From assembly GCA_030737875.1 (NCBI GenBank), contig CM060915.1:356435863-356499862 (forward strand): a DNA stretch of 64,000 bases, in the 5' to 3' direction. Under the pieces are notes generated by a model. It worked only from the letters and a program-made list of their open reading frames with translations. It did not search any database and was not told where the DNA came from. This DNA comes from Allium sativum (Eukaryota; Streptophyta; Magnoliopsida; Asparagales; Amaryllidaceae). A program made the position numbers and the translations under genes. Position 1 is the stretch's first letter, and every line of letters starts with the position of its first letter. Shown in pieces: positions 48,501 to 59,285 of the stretch.

Positions 48501-51500
48501 CTTGACTATAATATAGAAAAAGCAGTGAATTTATAACAACAAGGCAACAACTATAATCCACATCTTCTATTTTCATCCTAGTCCATGAACAATTATACCA
48601 TCTGTTGTGCTAGCTGGATAATGAGATGCATATTTGACACATAGAATATACTCGGGTTCACACTTTTTTATTTGAAAATTGTTGTAACGATGTAGTTTTT
48701 AATCTTTGTGTTCATTGCTCTTTCTTGGTATGGAAATGAATATGCATGATAACAAATCAGTTTGGATACATCTTAAATAGTGCTGTCTCTTTGGAAAAAA
48801 AAATATCTCGTTAATTTTTTACTGTTCATTCAATTTCTTTTGCTCTGTTGTTCATTCCTGGTTTGTGTCATGCTGTGCATTTGCGCAGTGATGTTGTCTG
48901 CATTAACATTGATTTTGCTTTAGAGATTAAATCACATTTGTCTAGCTTTGTGCTGTTCAGTTCTACTGTTGAAAAATAATATATGTATAAAAAATATATT
49001 CAACACAAACATTTATGTATTTCCAAACTAGTATGTTACATTTTTTGTTACAATGGTTTACATTTTTCTTCAACTTCTCACTCTCTAACACACATAATTG
49101 TTACCATCAGTTCACATTTTTATCACAACCAGAGACTCTCTTGCCTCCTCAATACATATTTTGTCATTACCATCATCGAATCTGCAATTCAACAAAACTG
49201 ACCATCCTCACAATTCCTTCACAAAACAGCACTTCACCGAGCATAGCTGCTTCAACTTCTGACTGCATTCATTCACCCTCCACCAAACTACTGCCTAATA
49301 CTTCACCATAATTCATCCTACAAGCTTCATTTCCATAATTCATTTATGTTTTATTAAATTTAATGAAATATTTGTGTTAAAATTTTAATGGGATCTTTTT
49401 TTTCCAAAGAGCAAAAGATTGACTGTCTGAGCAAAAGATTGATGAGACCCTTTTATTTTCAAAGAGCAATAGATTTTAATGAGATGTTTTTTAGTGTTTC
49501 TATATGTGCTAAATAGGTAACAATGGAAAACTACATATGATTATGATGACGCCAAATTTTCAGGCAATAGTGTCTGCATAACACGTGGAAGTTCTCTTGC
49601 CATATAACTAGCTGATCGCTTTTTCTTAATTGGGTTTTTTGCAGTATAGTATGGCCAGAGTTATGCCTGACAATAATCTTGAGATGGCTGGAAACTGATC
49701 ATGTCACATCAAACATCATGGCAAAATGAAATACCCTTTGAATTTGTCGCATTTTCAATATTCTTTATTTGAATTTCAAGTGCTTCTACAGACATGAACT
49801 ACGTAAATTCGAGTTATCCTTGTACTCGCCTAAGAATCCAAGTTTTACCTGGTAAGTGTCCTGCCCATTTTTATTCATTATTCTAATAAATAAGAGTTAT
49901 CCCTAAATGACAGGAATCTATATATCTACTTTGCTATTGGTATATGAATCGTACCAAGCTCCTCTGCTTTCTTGAGCTTTTCATTAATCATTTCCTGTGT
50001 TCGAGGATCCGGAGGAAGTGTAGGTGGTGGCGGAAGATGCGAAGGGTTTTGAAGCGGTAATGGCAATAATGCCCTGTCCTTGCTGAATGCATCAAGAAGA
50101 ATTGCAGACTGTGTGAGAAAATACCGCACATTAGTTATCTGACTACGTAATCTAGAATATCAATAATAAAGCAGAGAGACAATTGATAACAATATTCTAA
50201 ACAGATGTATTAAAGAATGGAACCTGTAACTCGGCTCTTTTTGTTCTCAGCTCGTCCGCTTCTTGAAGTGCTTGTATCTTACAGTCAGTTTGTCCTTTCA
50301 GATCTGGAAATGAATATATAATACAGTAGTTTAAGCATATTAGTACAGAAAATATTACCCAAGAACAATCAAATGATCATTATAAGTCGATAAGTGAACT
50401 ATGTCATTTGCCTGAAACTGGAAAAACGAGTTGTACGGTCATTATGTATCAGAAAGGACACTGAAATAAATAAATAAATACAAGTGTTGCGGCACGCGCT
50501 TCATGCGTGGTGATGACATATGTTTCGAGTGTGAATTGTATTTTACAAATTATACATGATTACCACATTCAAAAGAAATTAATTTTCATAATATTTAGAC
50601 ATGTTTTTACGTTCAAATCATGAGTAGATAATTTAAATTTCATTTCGAAGTTGCAACATCTAATTTTTCATTACTTTGAATTTTATTTATGTTATTAATT
50701 GATAAACAATGAAATTGTAAATAATGTTTATTTGTTTAAATGGTGTTTATCCAAATTTTAAGCACGGAGGGATATTTTGAATTTGTAAAGAGGTTTAACT
50801 GTTAGAAAATACTTTTAAGGGATATTGAGATTTGTTAATGTGTACAAGGGCATTTTCAATAGTACACGTTCACCAAAAAATAGTGACATCAAAGGTGTTA
50901 CAACTATCAACAAAGATTCCCAAAGAATGGACTTATCTAGCATTCATTGAGAACACATTAATATGTCTTACACTGATGCCAAGCATATCCCTAGGTACAG
51001 TTTCATGAACAATGGGGGAAAAAATCAAGCTGATAACGATAATATTTCATTTGCAAATGTGAAAGATCATTCTTGTCTCTTCAAAATATTATACTCAATA
51101 AGAACATTCTCAGGAAGGACGATTCATGTTTCAAATATTAACACACAACCTATAGGTTTAGTAACTACAGTAAAAAAAAAAAAAAAAAAGTAGCTCCACA
51201 AACTAATACTCCTTGGCAGTACAAACTTTGGAATCAGCAAATTTATAAAATTTCAGCATCAATGAAGGCATAGAGCATATTATGATCAGCAAAAGATAAA
51301 TTTAAAACATCTTGAAAACGTATATAGTAATAAAAGAATATACCAAAAGCATCAGCTTCTTCCAACTTTTCCTTGATTTGTTTTGACAGCTCAATGATCT
51401 CAGGTGTCTGCAATTTGAAAGGATCTCATTATTAATAGCAAAACGGCTATCATTGCTTGCAAGTGTTCTGAGGACTGCTGCAATATCACGACTGTTTTGA

Positions 51501-53336
51501 AGACGCACGCTGCGCGCACGCGCGCACACACACACACGCACACACAGAAACTCTGAATTGTTAGTTTGTAACTTCTAAAGTGTCCGAGGTGGTTTCTCCA
51601 ACAAAGCAGAGAGACAAACCTCATCTTCGGACTTGAACGACACAACCAACATCTAATATAGTGATATGCAAAATCAATTTCCATATAAATAGTTAAATAC
51701 CAACAAAAAAGAAGATATCTGTGCATTTTCGTAACAAACTGTGTTTGCACATTCAGATCATGTTTAATTAGTTTCTATGGTTGCAACTGATAAATGAAAC
51801 CTAACATCCACGTTGAGCAGAATAACATAAGTCTAAACCCTACACTCTATTATATACATTTCGACGGACCCAGTAGTAGGGTGCTAGGGGCGATTTGATT
51901 AAAATGTAAGTAGAGTACAGAGATGAAGGATGTAGAATCACTTTACTCCTCCCTCGCAGACTATGCACTCTGATACATTCATGATTAATGTTTTCAAGCT
52001 CAAATAGACTAGTATGTCATTTAGTAAGTTAGAACTTTTGGTAATCCAGATTGAACTCGTATATGTTAATGACTGGTAATCACTATAATGAGGAAAAACC
52101 ACTAATTGTAAGTGACTAAGATGAGAAGGTTAGCGACCGCAGTGATTCTACTCCCAACCAAAAGAGGAAACTATAATTATTTCTATCTCAACAGAAATCA
52201 ATACCCCTGTAACCTCTGCTACAGAAATCGCCACGGCGGCCTTAGCATCCTCCTCGGCTAAACGCTTAAGGGCTCTTTGAATTTTCCTTTCACACTCCAC
52301 AATCAGTCTTTCAATTAGATCTTCAAGTTCAATATCAAAGTTATGACCACCTTTGGACTTTTCTTCTTGATATCTAAATAAAATTCAGGAATAACAAGTA
52401 CTGATCTTGGCAGCATATCAAAGTAGTTCAAAAGACAGGTTTTCAAGAAAGATATTGAAGGTGGTCGGGGAAAGTATTCAAAATTGAATATTAATAATGA
52501 AAATGGAATAAATAACCAAAAGAAGTACATGTACTACTGACTTGAGTAGGAGTTGAAAAGGCTAAAGCATACTGTTATCTATTATACTCGGACATGCTGA
52601 GAAATACAAGAAAAGCTGTTTGGTTGTTCTTTAACCTCTAAGAACCATATGATATTTGCACCAGATACATGTACCATGGTGTTTCTGTCAATTTAGTATA
52701 CATAGATTATAATCTACAAGCATAAAGGATACTCTTTCCGCAGCTGCAAAGAGTGCACCTTTGGACAAGGGCCCAAATCCATTTTCTGCATACATGTATA
52801 TATCGACAAATCAGGTTAGCTTGATAAATAAGATAAGATTATAATAATCCCCACAGACAAGCTGTAATATTTTGCAAAAAATGATATATGAGCAACAGTA
52901 TACATGATTTCTAATTTACAGTTTGCAAATATATGCTAAAGTTTTGAACTAAACAGCTTTCACAATGATGTTTTATACATGCAATCAGGTTATGCACGTA
53001 CTTTACACAAAACCTTAACCAGCGGGTTTTTTTTTCCACACATTTTACGCCACTATAATTTACTGCCAGCAGAAGAGCAATGACTATAAATTTTACACTA
53101 CGCTTCAAAATATAAGTACAGATACTCTTACTTTACTCAAGAGACAAAATTAACTAACATAATAACTGATTCATCATGTAAACTTATACCGTGAGTTGGA
53201 ACAGATCGTGAGGGCACAACCCAGACAAGTAGAGCTTGCAAACGTCGCGATCGTAATACTTGCGATTAACTTCACTGACGTCACCGTTGCGGTTGGCACC
53301 CATCAGCGCATCCAACTGTTTGCGAATTGCATCCAT
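35426..53336 (-). CDS. LUC7L: LUC7-like U1 snRNP-associated splicing factor, 13 exons, 422 aa
   Basis: Nuclear protein of the U1 snRNP that helps choose 5' splice sites. Coding exons (minus): 53190-53336, 52733-52785, 52205-52373, 51344-51407, 50224-50303, 49955-50108, 44955-45016, 44619-44687, 41800-41858, 40410-40491, 36355-36395, 35995-36255, 35426-35453. All introns are GT-AG and the phases join to 1,269 nt. It starts MDAIRKQLDALMG, as the family does. The first zinc finger is C33-x7-C41-x14-C56-x3-H60 within CKLYLSGLCPHDLF...LGPCPKVH. A helical region follows (QTPEII-type, LLDAFSKDRA, RTQEMINEKLKKAEELG). The second finger is C274-x2-C277-x15-H293-x5-H299 (CDICGAFLS...LADHFGGKLH). The tail from about residue 327 is an RS/RD-rich domain ending RYYDRYDRR. 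Length matches plant LUC7 proteins (about 400). The odd feature is an 18 kb span caused by introns of 4.9, 4.0 and 2.8 kb filled with transposons. Confidence 0.96.
36020..36250 (-). repeat. Tandem repeat encoding the Ser-Arg/Arg-Asp tail of LUC7
   Basis: Within exon 12 the words GGCTTCCAGTCGAGACCGTGA and CGTGAT recur in series, giving about four near-copies of an RASSRDRD unit of 24-30 bases each. The frame is kept, so the repeat changes only tail length. RS/RD tails bind other splicing proteins and are phosphorylated in the family. Confidence 0.75.
36872..37368. mobile_element. hAT-type MITE, copy 1 (497 bp), in LUC7 intron 10
   Basis: Starts TAGGGGTGAGC and ends GCTCACCCCTA, perfect 11-bp inverted repeats. 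It is flanked by the 8-bp duplication CTTTGAAT (36864-36871 and 37369-37376). The 8-bp duplication and the TAGGGGTG end fit the hAT superfamily. The subterminal regions are rich in GGTTTGGTTCGGTTT and its complement, so the element can fold. It is non-coding and would need a transposase from elsewhere. Confidence 0.93.
37440..37456. repeat. Poly(C) run
   Basis: Seventeen consecutive C on the plus strand within LUC7 intron 10. The exact length may be affected by sequencing error. Confidence 0.8.
37732..37901. mobile_element. Mutator-type MITE (170 bp) in LUC7 intron 10
   Basis: Terminal inverted repeats of about 23 bases, GGGAAAGTCTATTTAGACAC against GGGGGTGGCTATTTGAACAC, are flanked by the 9-bp duplication ATAACTAAT (37723-37731 and 37902-37910). 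A 9-bp duplication is typical of Mutator-like elements. It is non-coding. Confidence 0.85.
38492..38709. mobile_element. hAT-type MITE (218 bp) with CAGGRCCGGCCCTGG ends, in LUC7 intron 10
   Basis: The left end CAGGACCGGCCCTGG matches the complement of the right end CCAGGGCCGGGCCTG with one mismatch. The flanking 8-bp duplication is CATGTAAG (38484-38491 and 38710-38717). CAGGGCCGGCCC termini with 8-bp duplications are typical of hAT elements. The GC-rich right half includes CCTCCGCCGGAGG hairpins. Open frames across it are coincidental. Confidence 0.92.
39528..39545. repeat. Poly(C) run after a SINE-like B-box
   Basis: About 18 C on the plus strand, directly after GAGTTTGAACC (39515-39525), which resembles a polymerase III B box. 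A GTAGTTAAAGC stretch about 50 bases earlier could be a worn A box. A tRNA-derived SINE relic is possible but weak. Confidence 0.45.
42172..42891. mobile_element. hAT-like non-autonomous element (720 bp) with CGACTAGTCG subterminal repeats, in LUC7 intron 8
   Basis: The left end CATTGTTATCACGGCG matches the complement of the right end CGCCGTGATAACCATG at 15 of 16 bases. The flanking 8-bp duplication is GTTGGGGC (42164-42171 and 42892-42899). Many copies of GACTAGTCG and GTCGACTAGT crowd the first 180 bases and the last 90. Such subterminal clusters act as transposase-binding sites in hAT elements. There is no coding sequence beyond short frames. Confidence 0.9.
42998..43478. mobile_element. 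hAT-type MITE, copy 2 (481 bp), in LUC7 intron 8
   Basis: Same family and orientation as 36872-37368, closely similar throughout. It starts TAGGGGTGAGC and ends GCTCAACCCTA, and is flanked by the 8-bp duplication TAAATATC (42990-42997 and 43479-43486). One base in the right terminal repeat has changed. Confidence 0.93.
45109..45130. repeat. Poly(G) run of 22
   Basis: Follows a GGGGGGTGGGGGTTG stretch on the plus strand, only about 90 bases upstream (minus sense) of LUC7 exon 7. The transcript therefore carries a long C run just before the acceptor. The length is uncertain, as with any homopolymer. Confidence 0.8.
45548..45588. repeat. (GT)n followed by poly(T)
   Basis: About eleven GT units then about eighteen T on the plus strand, in LUC7 intron 6. 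Similar low-complexity tracts in LUC7 introns include the CA/CG run at about 51510-51545. Confidence 0.85.
46870..47265 (+). pseudogene. LINE reverse-transcriptase 3' end, fragment
   Basis: Plus-strand frames give MLYDVGCWPTKRQ, then RIRNDDIWDKLGVAPIEAKL, then a worn RWFGHLQHRPHDAPV and GPKRGRGRPKMTWEEI. This order is the well-known C-terminal end of plant non-LTR retrotransposon polyproteins. At least one frameshift and several stops are present. Only the last 130 or so codons remain, as expected from 5'-truncated LINE insertion. It is antisense to LUC7 in intron 6. Confidence 0.85.
47268..49950. other. Left part of LUC7 intron 6, largely unassigned
   Basis: Begins with AGGGTGCGTTTGGTTTG, a common end of plant DNA transposons. 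I find no matching ACCAAACGCACCC end, so it may be truncated or a chance match. At about 47500-47720 the plus strand resembles a plant 5' leader, with a TTAGGGTTTTATCGTGGATTCG stretch. The 78-codon frame at 47854-48090 matches nothing I know. The remainder is AT-rich intron. Confidence 0.35.
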
Positions 53337-53560
53337 TAGATGACTTTGCTTAGGGATTCCGATTCAAAATTGGGGTTTTGCGATGGGTCTGCTTGAATTG
53401 TTTGCTTCTTCTATGTTAATTGCATTCCTCATAAATTGGCCGGCTGCTTAACCGACCGCTGATTTTTCCATAATTTAGTCTGAGCTGGGCCTAGTCTGAA
53501 CTGGGCTGGGTCAGGGCGGTGCCTATCGGGATTAGCTTAATCAAACGCTTAGGTCTTCCA
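53337..53560 (-). promoter_or_regulatory. LUC7-like 5' leader and proximal promoter (approximate)
   Basis: Upstream of the ATG at 53334-53336 on the minus strand. I see no clear TATA box or transcription start. A GC-richer stretch (GGGCTGGGTC on the plus strand near 53510) contrasts with the AT-rich surroundings. The boundaries are guesses. Confidence 0.3.
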
Positions 53561-54652
53561 ATGTAGGGCAATTCAATCTCAATGGCCAACTTTTCTAGTA
53601 TAACGCATGGTTGAATGTTACATTTACACTTGGGCTTTTAGGAAGGTTGATCCCCCAATATACAAATACTTTTCCAGTATGAGGTAGTTGCTTAATAGAC
53701 CTTTGAATTATCCAACCAAGAAACAATTGTCTAAAGTCATCATTTACTTACGTATGTTTGTAGTATACTCGCGACTAATGTTTATCCAGAAATACCTCGC
53801 CGACATATGTTTTATTAAAACTTGAGGAAGTGAACAAGGCACACAATATGATACTATCTGTGATTCTTAAAGTTTCATCAAGAGAATTCATAGATTAACC
53901 ACAAGCCAACATAATTAAAGCAGTAATCGTTTCTTAATGACTTGATAATCTTCTATTTTTGACGAGTTTGGTCAGATATTAAAGTAGTCATCGGAAATTT
54001 TGATATTTTTCAGTATTCTATCAGGTAGGTTTTCACTTTATTTAGAATCTCTTGCAAAACATGTCACAAACATGATTTTTAAATAATGTATTTAGATATT
54101 TGTGGTTAAGCATATTATGTTCGAATGTGTCTGTGTGCGCGCACGCACTCTAAGTTATATCTCATGGATCTGCATGAATTGTACATGTCTCTGAGAGGAG
54201 AACAGCAGTGCAAGAAGCAAAATGAGTAATTTTTTGAATGGATGGTTAGTGATTATATAGTGTAAAAATGCATGAAAACGGAATTTTGATCATCATTGAT
54301 GTTGTTGCGATATATCATCAAAAAGGGGGGAAAATTAAGATGTGGGAGGTCGAAGTATTATCGTGATACGATTCTCTAAATCATAAGATTGCGAAAAACA
54401 TATGAGAAACAGATTGATTATGTTTATTTTTGGATATATGGATGTATAAACCCACAGTGAGTAACAATCTTCCACCGTGTTAATTCCCCGTTATCTTATC
54501 CCCTCAAGTTACAAATTATAGTCTTTCATGATGACAAAAGTAAATCACCAAAAATTAAGAAAAATTAAGTAATGAATTGAGATTTGACAATGGCTTCTTT
54601 AGATAGTACGTTATTTGAGCTAGTCAATTTGATATCAAGCTCTAATAGATCG
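53561..54652. other. Unassigned intergenic DNA upstream of LUC7
   Basis: AT-rich sequence with no coding or repeat structure that I can support. Confidence 0.5.
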
Positions 54653-55723
54653 TGTAAAGACCCATATTTTTAGAAATTAAATTTAAACATTTAATATTGG
54701 TTTAAATGTTGTACTGGAAACATAAAAGGATTTTTATAATGAATTCGTTTATTAAACGAAGTTTGAACGTATAATTTGTATTAAATTAAAAACGAGCTCG
54801 TAACATCGGGTAGTTCGTAGTTTTACGTTCTGAACTTTAATTGAATGTACATAATCCAATATAAGTTTGAATTCTTAGAAACAAGAATCGTCCGAATCTG
54901 TTTGATTATAATTTTCTAATAGAAGAGAAAAAACAAGATTTCATATTATAGATTTTGGGTATGCCAAAATTAAATTTTCAGAAAGTCGTTATGGGATCAT
55001 TTATAAATCATAACGATTAATTAAATGAATTTAATATAATTAGAAAGGAATTTATAGATAACTTGAGCTAATGATCAAATTAAACATGAGACTAGTTTCG
55101 TTGAATATGTATTGACATTTAGAGTCAGGATATGTAACACCCCACCTCCGCTAGGGTCACTCACAAAGGGAATGCACTAGGTTTGGTGAAGCATTATCGA
55201 GGTAAACATGCACAGAAATATTACAAGACAGAACATATATAAAATAGCGGAAGTAAACAAATTTCATTACCTTATAAAATAAGGTCTAAAGCCTTTTACA
55301 TCGGAATACATCAAAACCTGTCTTGCAATAGTAAAGAAGCATAAAACCTTTTCATAAATTATTCCCCCAAAATAAAGCGATGAAGCAGCCATAGCCAAGA
55401 GAAGACCAAGCTATACATGATGACCTCCAAGCATGAGAGGTCCGAACTAAACAACATCATTTCCTCCCTGAAAACTTGGGGGGAAACGGAAGACAAAGAG
55501 GCGAAAGAAAACGGGGTCAGTCATAAAGACTGGTAAGTCCTATCTACTTCCAGCATAAAAACAGGTAAAGGTAACATGACATGCATAAACTGAAAGTAAA
55601 CATAAGGATGACGACAAGATAGATAAGCTAAACCAAGATAACTGGATGGACTACTGTAGCAAGATAAACTAAGGCATCATGATAAACTACGGTGTCAAGA
55701 TAAATCAAGATATCACATCGGCA

Positions 55724-55853
55724 GGTTTCTATCAAGTATACTATCCCAAGGTATCTATCATGTATAACATCCCACGGTATCTATCATGTATAACATCCCA
55801 CGGTATCTATCATGTATAACATCCCAAGGTATTTATCATGTATATTTGCTCTG
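55724..55853. repeat. 26-bp tandem array, about five copies
   Basis: GGTATCTATCATGTATAACA plus CCCA(A/C) repeats at 55750, 55776, 55802 and 55828 with an exact 26-base period. A diverged copy precedes it. Confidence 0.92.
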
Positions 55854-57059
55854 CACCTCTCGTACTAGTATCCCAACCCGCGTCATGTGTTAACTATGAA
55901 TGTCCCTTGCCCAATGTCATGTAATGGTCCATGTCAACCTAATATATAGCATATGTAGGTTTTCCCAACTCGTATGTTTCTTTCCATGTATAAGTTCAGT
56001 CCTTTGCCGTAGGCCGTACGGGCTTTCTCATGTAGATCTATACCACCTCAACGTAGTACCATTTTATCCTTGAAGTGGTTTTGGACTGCTACCCTTGATC
56101 TGGTTATGTTTTCTTACCATGAACTATCGCGTGTTCACTTAGGATTTATGCCACCTAGGACCACTAGGGATTATGCTACCTAATGAACGTTTCCGTGTCT
56201 CGGTTTGGGTTCAAGCCACCTAAGGCCACTAGGGATTATGCCACCCGTCAACCACGCCCTTTATCCCACGTATGTATCGTGAATCGTTTTCCATGTCTAG
56301 ACGCACATGTATCTCAATGTGCCATCCGAGTTCCGTGCCAGGGCAAATCGAGAAATACGGAACTCTGTCGGGAGCTTTAAGTCGTCTGCTGATGCAGATA
56401 TCAATGTCTGTTTTTGTATCCGTGGCTATGGTCCCACGTGACCCCTCCCTCAACTACTGAAAGGCAATCCAAGAAAAATCATGTATGAGAACTACATCCC
56501 GGCCCCACTATGCCCCACTTTCCTATTGGCCAACCTCACCCATGACTCGATAGCAAGAACATGGTCTGTTGGGAGTTCTCTTCCTTTTCGTTCGTACACG
56601 ATTGACTAAAGATGGTAGGTAGTCGGCGACGTGCTATCCAGGGCAAAAACAAGAATCGACGACTCCACGCTAATCCATCCCAGTCTTTAGGTCGCTCGCA
56701 TAGCAACCAAGGCATACTCTTGGCTCTTCTACCGCAGACCTTAACCTCTGTGAGGCCAGGTTTCATGGACCATCTGCCACCTCACAGAGGGATACCAAGA
56801 GTACCCTCACATCCCCCGAAGCTACCGATTCGTCACCCAGTTCGTTGGAGCCTCTATCTAAGTCAGATAATTTGCTCCCTCGTGTGTTTAAGCGATGACC
56901 TACCGTATCGGGTTACTCATCTATCTGTGAACTGGTCCAAATCCCTTGACTAAGAATTATTACTTAGTTTCATAAACTAAGGTTTACCACTTAGTCTCCT
57001 TTCCCGTTATCCTTGTTAATCCCGGTTTTCCACCTAGTCCCCTGAACTAGGGTTTTGTC

Positions 57060-57840
57060 TAATGGGTTAAGTGTTGTCATTTAAGTTCACGACTTAACCT
57101 GCCTACGAATCATGTCAAGATTTGGTTAAGTATTCAAGTCCAAGGCCTAGCCCTACAAGTTGGTCAAGTGTACCAAGAAGCTCATGACTGTACCCTATTC
57201 AATCATCAAGTCAAATTGGTTAAGTATTTGTTTATCTTAACCCTATCAGATTATCGTGTTAGATTGGTTAAGCATAGATTATCTTAACCCCATCGGATTA
57301 TCGAGTCGGATTGGTTAAGTATAGGTTAACTTAACCCCGTCCACTAATCGTATTATAATGGTTAAGTACATTTAAACGGTCTTGTGACTTAACCCTATCA
57401 AGTTCTCATATTAGATTGGTTAAGTATGGTTGCTTAACCTCGTCAAATCATCATGTATAATTGATTCAGTATAAGTTACTTAACCCTATTAAATTATCAT
57501 GTTAAGTTGGTTAAGTATTGGTTACTTAACCTCATTGAATTACCAAGTTTAGATTGGTTGAGTGTTTAACTTAACCCCATCGAATTACCGTGTTTAGATT
57601 AGTTAAGTGTAGGTTACTTAACCCCATCTAATTACCGTGTTTAGATTAGTTAAGTGTAAATTACTTAACCTCATCTAATTACCAAGTCGGATTTGTTAAG
57701 TGTAAATTACTTAACCCCATCCCCTAATTGTCTTGTATGGTTAAGTGTCATTAAGAAATCAAGTCCGGTTCCACTTAACCTACCCATTCGTGTCATATCG
57801 GTTAAGTGTCATTAGTCAAAATTACTTAACCTTTTCATGT
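57060..57840. repeat. GGTTAAGT / ACTTAACC array, about a dozen units
   Basis: Units of roughly 45-60 bases each pair GATTGGTTAAGT with a later ACTTAACCCC, separated by 8-15 bases, then a linker such as ATCTAATTACCGTGTTTA. Every unit can form a stem. The shorter solo LTR has only a few such words (near 12136 and 12248), so the array expanded in this copy or contracted in the other. Confidence 0.85.
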
Positions 57841-57869
57841 GGCATTAATTAGATTAATGCACCCCAACC

Positions 57870-58080
57870 TCTCACATTAGACTTTGTTGTGGTTACTAGT
57901 TAAGCCGGGCGGGTCCGGGTAGCTTTACACCACAACCTAGTCTAACCTCGGGTCTTAAGTGCTATATGACCAACTACTCACATTGGGTCCTATTGTTTGT
58001 AGCCACTAGTTAAGCCGGGCGGGTCCGGATAGATTTATGCTACAAACTCAACCCAACCTCGAGTTGGCCACTTTCATGTT
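57870..58080. repeat. Two diverged tandem units with a CCGGGCGGGTCC core
   Basis: Equivalent to 12290-12510 in the other solo LTR. Each unit again brackets the core with an inverted pair (TTGTGG...CCACAA; TTTGTAG...CTACAAA). The arms differ between units but remain complementary. Confidence 0.8.
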
Positions 58081-58309
58081 TGGTCTAGTGTCATATTACA
58101 CTTACAACCCATACGTGTCTAGTTTCATGTCCCATGTTTACCCCACATGTCATGTCCACATTTAGGTGTATCATGAGTGCCCTATTTTCATGAAATCCCA
58201 TGTCAAATTATCATGTCATAATCACGCACGTCTAACCTACCCCAAATCGTGTTTCCAACCCAAGTGAAAGCGAGTCAACATAGTAAGGATACTATGCTAC
58301 CTATTGGCC

Positions 58310-58515
58310 TCAAAACATGCACGATGTCAAAAAGGGATTGGCCACCAACATGCATGGTATCATAAGGGGTTTGGCCTCAAAATATGCATAGCATCATAAG
58401 GGAATTTGGCCACAAACATGCATAGTATCATAAGGGAATTTGGCCATAAACATGCATAGTGTCATAAGGGAATTTGGCCACAAACATGCATGATAACATA
58501 AGGGGTTTGGGTTCA
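58310..58515. repeat. 34-bp tandem array, about six copies
   Basis: CATAAGGGAATTTGGCCACA followed by AACATGCATAGTAT recurs with a period near 34 bases and scattered changes. Confidence 0.85.
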
Positions 58516-59189
58516 TTTACATGCATAAGCCCCAAAGTCAAGTCTTTGCCAATGTTTCACAAGTCAAATGGTTCCCAAAGGTTCATGCTAACATTCCATA
58601 GATAAAGATTCAAACTTGCAAGATAAACTAGGTTAAACATAGCATGAGTGGCATGATTAAGTCGCTAAAACTTAGCCCAAGGTCATAGAACGTAGAAAAG
58701 GGGAAAAATTAGGTTCACATAGGCTAGCATACTTATGTTTCATCGCATTTTATTCCATGTCACATTAGAACCACCGTTAGAATCTACAAGTAGCTAGAAC
58801 TTACATAGCGAGGCTTAGGGAAAGATCATGAATCGTCTTGACCAAGAAAGGTGGCTCCTTTGTTGAAGAATCGTCATGAAATTTGCGTAGCAACGTTGAT
58901 CTCTCCCTTGATTTTATGTAGCAAGCTAGCACCTTTGATTCGGATCCGATTTGAATGCATAGTCTCTAGGAATTGGAGATGGAGGCCATGATCACTTGGC
59001 ATTTGGGCGGCACTTCGTGGCATGAGTGATTTGTGAGGGTTTAGGGTAGGCTTAGGGGTCTTTTTATAGAGATTAGGAGTAGTTTAGGCCCTAAGATAAA
59101 CCCTAGGATAGATCTGAGCCTTTAAAATCCGTCACAAGCCTCCAAACATGTCTTGAGGAACAAGTCAGGTGCACCCAGGCCAAACTGGC

Positions 59190-59285
59190 CGACCACCCAA
59201 GTCGACAGGGGTGTCGACTGGGCAGTCGACACCACCTGGGGTGTGTCGACTCCCAAGTCGACTCCCCAGTCGACTTGGGGGTGGC
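59190..59285. repeat. Cluster of six GTCGAC palindromes
   Basis: GTCGAC occurs six times in about 85 bases, with alternating flanks that form larger inverted repeats (CCCAAGTCGAC / GTCGACTTGGGG). It lies about 270-360 bases from the right end of the solo LTR. Confidence 0.9.

Noticed and set aside
49926..50129. 67-codon minus frame with a proline-rich segment
   Set aside because: It is LUC7 exon 6 (49955-50108) read into both flanking introns, not a separate gene.
51302..51750. Overlapping minus frames of 79 and 116 codons
   Set aside because: They combine LUC7 exon 4 out of frame with an intronic CA/CG repeat that yields Cys/Val/Arg runs.
56612..56953. 113-codon plus frame
   Set aside because: It is within the second solo LTR and has no recognisable domain.
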